A DNA stretch of 64,000 bases from Sympetrum striolatum (lineage: Eukaryota > Arthropoda > Insecta > Odonata > Libellulidae), in contig CANPUZ010000058.1 in assembly GCA_947579665.1 (NCBI GenBank), positions 372,001-436,000 of the forward strand, given 5' to 3'. Below the pieces are notes generated by a model. The model worked only from the letters and a program-made list of their open reading frames with translations. It did no database searches and was not told the origin of the DNA. The translations under genes and the position numbers were made by a program. Positions 53,777 through 63,394 of this stretch are shown here, piece after piece. The number at the start of each line of letters is the position of its first letter. Position 1 is the stretch's first letter.

Positions 53777-54449
53777 TTACTTTCTCCCTATTCGTAGTAT
53801 AGAGAAAGTATTGTGTTCGCAAAAAAAATTCGACCTCCAGATTTCGACGGAAATAGATGTTTTGGGGCCCATAGAGCACGTTTTCGCTATTTTCCTGAAC
53901 ATGTCTGTCTGTCTGTGGTTAAAGAGTTTGTGGGCGCTCTATCTTAAAAAGTAATTATCCGATCATTTTCAAAATTCATATTTGGTATATTCCTAACAAT
54001 GCCAAAAGTTGATTAGTTTTCGGTGAATATCGCTTTACCAGAAGTTGTGGTTTATCCGGAACAAAGGTTTGTTTCTTAAATATCTCTGTAAGAAGGCAAT
54101 GTAGGTATATACAATTATGTACAAAAGTTATAGATAATGTACTTTACTACAACTTTTGTATTAAACATTATTTCGTAGCACTGATTGTTTAGGAGTTATT
54201 CTTGAATAATGGTTAACCGGAAGTTGTTGTTTATCCAGAAATGGAAGTTTTTCATACTTATCTCTGTTAGAATGCAATGAAGGCATATACATTTACATAC
54301 AAAAGTTGTAGATAATTTATTTTAATACAAATTTTGTATGAAACATTTTTCTGTAGCACTCATTGTTTTGGAGTTATTTATATATTACCGGCATAGGCTT
54401 ATGTTTTCAATAAATACGGAGAAAGTCATGTGTTGGTCGCATCAGATTT
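53777..54449 (+). mobile_element. Family E element, copy 9
   Basis: TTTACTTTCTCCCTATTCG start, GGAGAAAGTCATGTGTTGG, TCGCATCAGATTTTT end. Belongs to the CTGCTG-like subfamily inside (GGGCGCTCTATCTTAAAAAG), but ends CATCAGA. Confidence 0.65.
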
Positions 54450-55948
54450 TTACTTTCTCCATATACGAAGTATAGAGAAAGTATTGTTTTCATGAAAAAA
54501 TTCGACTTCGAGATTTCAACGGAAATACACGTTTTGGGGTCCCTAGAACACGTTTTGACCATTTTCTGAATGATGTCTGTGTGTATGTGTGTGTGTGTGT
54601 GTGTGTGTGAGTGTGTGTGTGTGTATGTGTGTGTGTGATAATGGGCGTTCTAACTCGAAAACTAAAAGTCGTATCAATACCAAACTTCATATATAGTACT
54701 GTTGTGTGTGCTGTCAGAGTTGATTAGTTTTTGGAGTAAATCCGTTAACCGGAAGTCGAGCATTATGCATTAAAGCTCATTTCCGGTTTTCAAAATATCT
54801 CCATAAATATGATATATACGTCTATTGTATTACTTATAAAAGTTTTAGATAGTATAATTTACTATAACTTTTGTATTTAACATATTTTTGTATCACCGGT
54901 TCATTAGGAGTTATTCGTGAAATACTGATAAACCGGAAGAAGATGATTATGTACTTTGTGGGCGCTCTAACATGAAAACTATTTGTCGGATCAACACCAA
55001 ATTTCATACAAAGTACTTTTATTACAGTCGTTGGAGTTGATTAGTTTTTGGAGTAAATCGGCTGACCGGAAGTCGAGCTTCATTCTTCAAAGCTCATTTC
55101 CGGTTTTCAAAATATCTCCTTTAATATGATATTTAGGTATATACTATTATTTATAAATGTTGTAGAAAATTTAATTTACTATAACTTTTGTATGAAACAT
55201 ATTTTTGCATCACTGATTGTTTAGGAGTTATCCATGAAATACTGATAAACCGTAAGTAGCTGATTATGTACGTTGTGTAAAGCTCATTTCTGGTTTTCAA
55301 AATATATCCATAAATATGATATATTGGTATATTGTATTCCTTATAAAAGTTTTAGATAATATAATTTACTATAACTTTTGTATTTAATATATTTTTGTAT
55401 CACCGGTTGATTAACAGTTATTCGTGCAATACCGATAACCCGGGAAGTAGCTGTTATGTACTTTGTGGGCGCTCTAACATGAAAACTATTTGGCGGATCA
55501 ACACCAAATTTCATATGTAGTACTTCTATTACAGTCATTAGAGTTGATTAGTTTTTGGAGTAAATCAGTTAACCGGGAGTTGAGCTTCATTCTTCAAAGC
55601 TCATTTCCGGTTTTCAAAATATCTCCATAAATATGATATTTAGGTATATACAATTATTTATAAATGTTTTAGAAAATAAAATTTACTTTCTTTTTTGTAT
55701 GAAACATATTTTATTATCACTGATTGTTTAGGAGTTATTCCTGAAATACTGATAAACCGGAAGTAGCTGATTATGTACTTTGTGGGCGCTCTGGGCTCTA
55801 TGGGCGAAAGGACAGTTTCATCGGTTTTCATCCAGCATGTCCCGAACAACATTATTTATAATGTTTAGAGTTTGAAATTACTGTCGTAGGTAAGTATTTA
55901 CATCTTATATATGGAGAAAGTCATGTGCTGGCCACATCAGATTTTTTT
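54446..55948 (+). mobile_element. Family E element, copy 10, internally amplified
   Basis: Starts in the same T-run where copy 9 ends (TTTTTACTTTCTCCATATACG) and finishes ATGTGCTGGCCACATCAGA. The block with GTTGATTAGTTTTTGGAGTA, the GGAAGTCGAGC zone and the TTTAGGAGTTATTC zone is present three times or more, so the element is about 1.5 kb rather than 0.67 kb. Confidence 0.6.
54578..54634. repeat. GT microsatellite inside family E copy 10
   Basis: Imperfect (GT)n with GTAT and GAGT interruptions, at the place where other E copies have TGTGTGTGTG. Confidence 0.85.
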
Positions 55949-56568
55949 TATAATAGTAATATTCTCCTTTGAGAATCAACTGGAGATAGTCAAATTTCAA
56001 TAGGATTTTATTATTGCGTAAATTATCACGTACCAATTTCGCAAATCCCATCCAATTTCGCGAAAATTTCCCCTATTTTTATTTTTTCGATATTTTTAAA
56101 CGACTCTCCGTCATCACCAAGGAAACGGCTAATTATGGGATTCCGAGACGAAGTTAAACGACCGAAGTTGTTAATCGAAGTCCCCGACCGCATCCGCTGA
56201 TGATAGAGAAATGGCCTCTGATGAGGAAAATGCTCAAATATTAAAGAGTAATTAGGAGCCGTAAAATTTGATAAGATCCACGAGTGTGTATTGAAGGTCC
56301 ACTTTGGATAATTATTTAAACCCACTTTTGTTGGACCAATCCGAGCGAAACTCTCGCAAAACTTAGTCGACGTACTGCGACTTTACGTTATATTTTTTCT
56401 TTCTGTCCAGCGGGTCGTGGTTTGATTCCAGAGACGACCGAATTGAAATGTTTTGCGTGTATTGCGAGGCCGCTATCATTAATTATTTAAACCTATTTTC
56501 GTTCAGCTTATACCAGCGGAATCTTCACAAAACTTAGTCGAAACGCTTTAATGCTATGTATGGGAGAA
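55949..56568. other. Apparently single-copy island
   Basis: Contains ATTA-rich motifs (GGCTAATTATGGGATTCC, GAGTAATTAGGAGCCG). A 99-codon minus-strand frame (56026-56325) has no recognisable domain. Two related segments (56318-56380 and 56485-56545: TTATTTAAACCCACTTT.. / TTATTTAAACCTATTTTC..AAAACTTAGTCGA) form a direct repeat just before the satellite. Confidence 0.3.
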
Positions 56569-57910
56569 TCTGATGAGTATGCTTAGCAACTGATAAGGCT
56601 GCTTAGAATCTGATTGATATGCTTAGTAAGTGATGAGGATGCTTAGAATCTGATGAGTATGCTTAGTAAGTGATGATGATGCTTAGAATCAGATGACTAT
56701 GCTTAGTAAGTGATGAGTATGCTTAGAATCTGATTGATATGCTTAGTAAGTGATGAGTATGCTTAGAATCTGATTGATATGCTTAGTAAGTGATGAGTAT
56801 GCTTAGAATCTGATTGATATGCTTAGTAAGTGATGAGGATGCTTAGAATCTGATGAGTATGCTTAGTAAGTGATGAGGATTCTTAGAATCTGATTGATAT
56901 GCTTAGTAAGTGATGAGGATGCTTAGAATCTGATGAGTATGCTTAGTAAGTGATGATGATGCTTAGAATCAGATGACTATGCTTAGTAAGTGATGAGTAT
57001 GCTTAGAATCTGATTGATATGCTTAGTAAGTGATGAGTATGCTTAGAATCTGATTGATATGCTTAGTAAGTGATGAGTATGCTTAGAATCTGATTGATAT
57101 GCTTAGTAATTCATGAGGATGCTTATAATCTGATTGATATGCTTAGTAAGTGATGAGGATTCTTAGAATCTGATTGATATGCTTAGTAAGTGATGAGGAT
57201 GCTTAGAATCTGATGAGTATGCTTAGTAAGTGATGATGATGCTTAGAATCAGATGACTATGCTTAGTAAGTGATGAGTATGCTTAGAATCTGATTGATAT
57301 GCTTAGTAAGTGATGAGTATGCTTAGAATCTGATTGATATGCTTAGTAAGTGATGAGTATGCTTAGAATCTGATTGATATGCTTAGTAAGTGATGAGTAT
57401 GCTTAGCATCCGATGAATATGCTTAGGAAGTGATGAGGATTCTTAGAATCTGATTGATATGCTTAGTAAGTGATGAGGATGCTTAGAATCTGATGAGTAT
57501 GCTTAGTAAGTGATGAGGATGCTTAGAATCCGATGAGTATGCTTAATAAGTGATGAGGATGCTTAGAATCTGATTGGTATGCTTAGTAAGTGATGAGTAT
57601 GCTTAGAATCTGATTGATATGCTTAGTAAGTGATGAGTATGCTTAGAATCTGATTGATATGCTTAGTAAGTGATGAGTATGCTTAGCATCCGATGAATAT
57701 GCTTAGGAAGTGATGAGGATTCTTAGAATCTGATTGATATGCTTAGTAAGTGATGAGGATGCTTAGAATCTGATGAGTATGCTTAGTAAGTGATGAGGAT
57801 GCTTAGAATCCGATGAGTATGCTTAATAAGTGATGAGGATGCTTAGAATCTGATTGGTATGCTTAGTAAGTGATGAGTATGCTTAGAATCTGATTGGTAT
57901 GCTTAGTATC
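56569..57910. repeat. 20-bp satellite with exact 280-bp higher-order repeat (array 2)
   Basis: About 67 monomers of 20 bp, e.g. TGATGAGTATGCTTAGTAAG and TGATTGATATGCTTAGAATC. The rare variant TCTTAGAATC occurs at 56881, 57161, 57441 and 57721: exactly 280 bp (14 monomers) apart. GCTTAGGAAG at 57421 and 57701 confirms it. Confidence 0.9.
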
Positions 57911-58691
57911 AACGTTGTATCAACAAAATAATTACCTCAAGCCCGTCTCTTTTGAGATGATACCTCAGTAAGTCTCTATAGCAACCTTTTCCAGCCATGA
58001 CACGGAGCTTCACCGAGTAACTTATTCAATCCGAAGATTTTTTTTGGCAGTGAACTTCGACAACAGGAATCTGAAATACAATGGATGAAGACATCGCACG
58101 TAACAATATCACAAAACGTCTGCTTCGAAAGCTCTCGTTTGCCCTCAGCGTTCTACAATTGCTTCCATTTCCAAATTGACGGTATCTAAAGATTTGTTTT
58201 TAGCCTCTTTTATAGAGTTAGAGGCGTCCGAATCAGGCGTTAAATTTAACTAAGATTAAGTATTTTATTCAAAATGAAAAATTCAATTTCGATTCATATT
58301 GTGCACCATCAAAGCCACTCAAACATAGCAATAAAACGTAGGCTAAATTCTTTTAATTTTGGCCTTGGATTTTATCCGAATCTAAAGATAACTGAGTACG
58401 CAAATTTCGTCATAACGCGATAGCGATAACGATATAGCGATAACGCGTCATACATAGATGATTATTTTCTGGGCCATCATTTAACTGCCTTCTACACAAT
58501 CGTCTTTTCTCAATGATATCCACAGGGTATCAACCGACCCCCGCCTGGGCAAATTGATACATCGTTAAATTAGTTGGTAAAAACTAACTAAAACACGAAA
58601 TTTAACGATAAAACGTCTTATATTTAATTGGTTAAAATTTAAGATAAATAAAAGTGTTGAAAATTAAGATAAATATTTTTTAAACTTTTAC
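57911..58691. other. Unassigned region
   Basis: Mixed sequence with CATAACGCGATAGCGATAAC and repeated CGATAGCGATAACG near 58420-58445. AT-rich from 58560. No gene recognised. Confidence 0.3.
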
Positions 58692-59230
58692 TTGAAAAAT
58701 AGCAAAATTTCCTTACTTTTGCGTACGATATTTTTCCTTTCGAAGCCACAATTCAAAGCCAAATGTTTTTTTTGTATGCACGGGCCATATTGGGAAGAGG
58801 AGCCGACATTTTACGGCAATGAAACGATAATTTTTGAAATCGGAATTCAACTTTATATTTTTATAAATAATATCACCTTTTACGATGTAGATTTATGTAT
58901 TCGGCTTCGTGGAGAAAATTTAAAGAGGTATAATGCTTTCTTTCTCGAAAACATGGAAGATTTTTCCGTCAAAATCAATAGAAAGACAAAAATGTAAAAA
59001 AACGCGATGTTGTTATAGTTACTATTATTGAAGGTATAGTGAATAGACTTGGATTAACCGAAGAAGGAATTATCCGCACATAAAGCCGTAAAGTTTCGCA
59101 GGAAAGACTTTCGGAGATCCAGAAGTATTAGCTTAGCTTACAACATGTCTCTATCCATATGGGAGAGAAATTCGTGCTTTGTTTGAGGAATTCCATGGAC
59201 AAGAATTATGTATCGAGATTCATACACCAC
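58692..59230 (+). other. Second copy of the repeat with the unidentified open frame
   Basis: Open for 101 codons (58692-58997); the part from EEEPTFYGNETI to FFLENMEDFSVKINRKTKM matches the frame at 38.0 kb with about one change in six residues. A small deletion/substitution after KM creates a stop here. The downstream stretch again gives TTCLYPYGREIRALFEEFHG and QELCIEIHTPQVRSI. Function unknown. Confidence 0.4.
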
Positions 59231-59239
59231 AAGTACGTT

Positions 59240-59530
59240 CTATTGACGCTCTGCATCCGTAAAAAAATGCACGTAAAATTCGTTTTCATACATTGCAAGC
59301 TTTTCTTGTTTTGCGAATTTAAATAGGAAATAATGGTCGTAGGAAGTCGAGAAATGCACCAAAAGAAAGGAAATTGAATGGAGATTCTTATTTTGGTCGT
59401 GTTGTATGCTTTTAGGATCTAAATTAAGAGAAATAGAGCAAAATAGACGATTATTATGTAACATTCGGTGGTAGTAAACAAACTGGTCCCCCTGGCGACC
59501 AAGGCGATTGTTGAATCCGAGCTCATTAGA
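59240..59530 (+). mobile_element. Family B/C-type Helitron-like fragment
   Basis: ATGCACGTAAAATTCG, GGAAATAATGGTCGTAGGAAG, CACCAAAAGAAAGG, TTATTTTGGTCGTG, CCCCCTGGCGACCAAGGCG. It follows the unidentified-frame repeat, as at 38 kb. Confidence 0.5.
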
Positions 59531-59865
59531 ATGGAATTCAACTCCATTATTAATTTATCGCAAATGTCGCTGATTATACGAGTTATTTCAACCATTTTGA
59601 TTTATAAAACCTTCATGGAATCCATGAGACATTTATATTTAAATGATGCTTATTTACTAGTTTGATAATAAGAAATTTTTAAATCTATATTAATTAAAGA
59701 CAGATTTTTTCTAATGATATGATAATCACACTCTATTACGTTTTTTCCAGCTCATGCTTTGGTACATTTAAACACTCGAAAGCCTACGAAAGAATTCTAT
59801 TTAGTAGTACTCCCGTAAATATTATATCTCCAGTTTATTTTAATCTTATTTTTGTCGTGGAATGT
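59531..59865. other. Unassigned AT-rich spacer
   Basis: No gene or repeat recognised. Confidence 0.3.
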
Positions 59866-60571
59866 GTTATACATAAAAATTCGGCCTTCGTGTGTTTGTG
59901 TCCGCAAAAACTCGAAAACCACTCGGTCTATTGACTTGAAATTTTAACGTAACGTTTAATTCATACTCAAGAGTGTTTCTATTGTGAAAAATGTTGACAC
60001 TTCGTCCTCGGTTCGATCCCAGACGAGTCAAACCATTTCCATAAGAAACGCACGTTAAGCTCGTTTTTTCCGCTGCAGGCTTTATTTCTTTTGCGAAATT
60101 AAATTAGAAAGAATGGTCGTACGAAGTTGAGACAAGCACCAAAAGAAAGGAAAATAAATAAAAAATCTTATTTTGGTCGTGTTTTTTATTGTTTAAGAAT
60201 TGAATCATCGATATTTGACAAGAAATACACGAGATATTCGTGAAATTTTGAGTGTGTAAACAACCGGTCCCCCTGACGACAAATGCCATTGTTGAATCCG
60301 AATTCCTGCATTTTGGCCAATTTAGAGTTGAGAAGAAGAGAAACGCTGTTGATTCCGTTCGCATTGATGAGTATAAAAAAGAATTTTATATGAAAAACTA
60401 CTTTTTTCTTCCTTTCATTCCACAACCTAGCCGCAACATCGCAAGGCAGGGTATAAGAATTGAATTACGTGTTTTCTCGGTGAATCTACGTTCGCTAGAA
60501 TACCTTTATTCACTTTCCAATTCATTCCATATCTAATTTTGCCACAGCGGAGCGTGGCGGGGTTTAGCTAG
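59866..60571 (+). mobile_element. Helitron-like family D, complete copy (~706 bp)
   Basis: 5' zone TGTTATACATAAAAATTCGG, GCAAAAACTCGAAAACCAC, GACTTGAAATTTTAACG. B-box-like CTCGGTTCGATCCCAGACG near 60008, about 144 nt in. Shared internal block. 3' hairpin GCCAC-AGCGGAGC-GTGGC (60541-60558), then GGGGTTTAGCTAG (60571) and T, a canonical Helitron tail. The exact first base is uncertain. Confidence 0.65.
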
Positions 60572-60639
60572 TGATTACAATAATTTAATAATTCTTTCAT
60601 GACGTAATTTAAAAGAAAACTGGCAGATGGCCACTTTTT

Positions 60640-61140
60640 AACATACAAACACATTCCTCTTGGGCTACCCGCATCTCCCCACTTTGTCGGCTGTCCGCTT
60701 TCCATTCCTTTTCGAGTTACGATTCGTTTTTCGTATTTTTTTAAGAAACTGTGACTTTCAGGACATTTTTCGTCATGACATCGTAAATAATAAATATTCA
60801 GGGCTTATGTTTTTCTGTAGAATAACTGACTAGTTGCTTTAACAGACGCAAACACATTTGTCGTCACAGCTGCTTCCATTCCGTCAGAATTAATTTTCGA
60901 AATACAGAGAGTCGGAGAAATAATTCTGAAATGACTTTCTTGGAATTGAAACGATCGCGCGGACTGCATTGTTGGGAAAGCTTAGTTACGCCGCGGCTCC
61001 CAACAATGGTCACTACTTTGTAACACTCGCGAGGGATATTGTCGTCGACTTCACCCAATAACGAGAATATAAGCTCCAATTTCAAAAACTTCATCGTCTT
61101 GAAATTGGATTTATTTATGACATTGACTTCAAACTTTGGA
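60640..61140. mobile_element. Relic of a relative of the 43.6-46.7 kb transposon
   Basis: TTTTCGAGTTACGATTCG and TTTTTCGTATTTTTTTAAG match the outer TIR. GCTTAGTTACGCCGCGGCTCC, CAACAATGGTC at 60980-61010 matches the inner TIR, in opposite orientation. So left- and right-arm parts lie close together, as in an internally deleted copy. Strongly diverged. Confidence 0.5.
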
Positions 61141-61159
61141 TAAAATAGGTGTTTTCCCT

Positions 61160-61375
61160 GGTTCCACGACAAATGAGTGCTACGACAACTTAGCACCATG
61201 ACAACTGATCGCTACGACAACTGATCGCTACGACAACTGAGTGCTACGACAACTTAGCACCATGACAACTTAGCACCATGACAACTTAGCACCATGACAA
61301 CTTAGCACCATGACAACTTAGCACCATGACAACTTAGTACCATGACAACTGATCGCTACGACATCTGAATTCCAG
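61160..61375. repeat. 16-bp minisatellite, inverse orientation of the 42-kb array
   Basis: Units ATGACAACTTAGCACC and variants with ACTGATCGCTACGAC. The reverse complement, AAGTTGTCATGGTGCT, differs by one base from the 42-kb unit. About 13 units. It lies between relics of the mariner-like family. Confidence 0.85.
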
Positions 61376-61419
61376 AATTAAGCTCCATATAAAAAAACCG
61401 TGACGTCATGAATTTGATG

Positions 61420-62480
61420 AAAATCTTCGAGGCCAATTAAAAAAAAGGCCGCCGAGATATATTTTGCTGAATTATTTAAAAAAGTTGCCCAATTCATTAA
61501 CTATTTACCACGAAAAATTTATTGGGCTATCGTTTCGGCAACATTATTAAAATTGGATTTAAAACATAGTAAGTTGAAGATTCTCTGTTTTAACTGAAGA
61601 GTCTAAACTAACTCATTGTAACTTAAATTGGTGATTTATTAATGCGTTCAATTATCAAAGCTACCAAAAGTATTTTTTTATTGGCATTAATTAGGCATTC
61701 TTATGACGGTAAGAAACAATCCTTCCACTAGAGATAAGACACAGTGAGTACATTTTGTAAGGAAACATTTATATATATATTCATGGTGTCCGTAGAAGCA
61801 GTGATAATCGGAAGGGATATGAGCACCTCCTCTTGGGCACCCCACTTTGTAGGGTGTCCGTATTTCATTCCTTTTCGAGTTACGATTTGTTTTTCGTATT
61901 AAAAAAAAACGTGACTTTCAACACATTTTTCGTCATGGCAACTAAGATATTGAAGATACAGGGTTTATTTTTTCTCTAGTGTAACTGAATATCGGATCCA
62001 ACTGAAGCTACAACGCTTGTTGTCGCAGCTGATTCCATTCAGTCAGAATTAAAATTCGAATTTACAAAACTTCGACGTTTCTCAAAATATTTGTGGCTAA
62101 TTTATAAAAAAATTCCATCAAATTTTTTTATGGGACTCCTTCAAAAACTTCCTCAATCCATCAGCTATTTACCACGTAGATTTTATTGAGCTGTCTCCAC
62201 GGCAACGTACTTAAAATTGGATTCGAAACATAGAAAGTCCAAGATTCTCAGTTTTAAAAGACGAGTAATAACCTCAATTGTGACTCAAATCGGTGATATA
62301 TTAAAAGTGTTCAATTATCCAAACTATAAAACGTATTTCTAATTAATTAGGCACTCTTATGGCGGTAAGAAACAATCCCCCTCGTTACTAGGCGATCTTA
62401 ACAACAATATCCCAGGCGAGAATTAAAATGTAGGGACCATTGTTGGCAGCCATAGCGTAACTAAGATTTCCCAACAATGC
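61420..62480 (+). mobile_element. Relics of the mariner-like TIR (second and third pieces)
   Basis: 61430-61600 matches the middle of the left arm (CATTAACTATTTACCACG, AAAACATAGTAAGTTGAAG). 61800-62480 runs through a whole diverged left arm: GTAGGGTGTCCGTATTTCAT, CGAGTTACGATTTG, CATCAGCTATTTACCACGTA, TTATGGCGGTAAG, and GGGACCATTGTTGGCAGCC near its inner end. No transposase is encoded. Confidence 0.5.
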
Positions 62481-62694
62481 CTTCCGCGATCGGAGGTCCA
62501 CCCCAGTTCTTCCGATTATTCGAGTTCGACTCTTAGATAAAATCAGAATAAATAAACATTTATCATCGCTGCGTCGCTTGTGGTTCGTGCATCGTGCAGT
62601 CATTTTCGTGATTAGGGAGTTTCTCGTAACACATGTCACGACCAGAAGGACACTTAAATGGGGCCATTGGAGTTACGTTACTATGTTACTTATA

Positions 62695-63090
62695 GTGTAT
62701 TGTGCTTAGTAGTCGATGAGTGCGCTTAGTTAGTGATGAGTGCGCTTAGTAAGTGATGAGTGCGCTTAGTAAGTGATGAATGCGCTTAGTAAGTGATGGG
62801 GGCGCTTAGTAAGTGATGAGTGCGCTTAGTAAGTGATGAGTGCGCTTAGTAAGTGATGAGTGCGCTTAGTAAGTGATGAATGCGCTTAGTAAGTGATGAG
62901 TGCGCTAAGTAAGTGATAAATGCGCTTATAATGTGATGAGTTTACTTAGTGATGGGGGCGCTTAGTGTAAACTACGATAATGATATGTAAAATGACTTTG
63001 CTTAAAATCTGATGACTACGCTTTGTGAAAGATGAGTGAGCTTAGAATCCGGAGACTATGCTAAGTTAGTGATGCAAGTGCTTAGTGCTT
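62695..63090. repeat. 20-bp satellite (array 3)
   Basis: About 13 good monomers TGATGAGTGCGCTTAGTAAG to 62970, then decayed ones to 63090. The unit differs from array 2's commonest monomer (TGATGAGTATGCTTAGTAAG) at two positions. Confidence 0.85.
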
Positions 63091-63164
63091 TCTACTATAC
63101 ACTAGAAATTATTACGCCTGCGATGATTTCCATATCGTTTTTCGCTTTCGATTTGACGCCGATT

Positions 63165-63385
63165 TTGTCTGCCGACGCCTGTCGTCAAGGGAACCTGGTT
63201 GTTTATGACCACAAAAGTACACTAATTGTCCGTGTTTTTTCCTCCAAATTCTCGTAACGTCGAATCAATAACCAAATCACACCACTGCAATATGAATCTT
63301 TGTTCAATTTTCACTTCTTTCGTCGCTTGTCTCGATCCTGAGTGACCATCATTTCTTTTTAAATTTTGCAAACGAAACTAGATAT
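63165..63385 (-). mobile_element. Family B-type Helitron-like fragment
   Basis: TGTCGTCAAGGGAACCTGGT, TGTTTATGACC, TGAATCTTTGTTCAATTTTC, TCGCTTGTCTCGATCC, strongly diverged. Confidence 0.4.
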
Positions 63386-63394
63386 TCACAATCT

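Noticed and set aside
54490..54690. 66-aa frame with a poly-HT run
   Set aside because: Translation of a GT microsatellite inside a family E element.
56569..57910. CRISPR-like array
   Set aside because: Direct repeats without unique spacers; 20-bp monomers are contiguous, and the context is eukaryotic.
60864..61199. 111-codon minus-strand frame
   Set aside because: It lies over a decayed mariner-like arm and the edge of a minisatellite; no domain.
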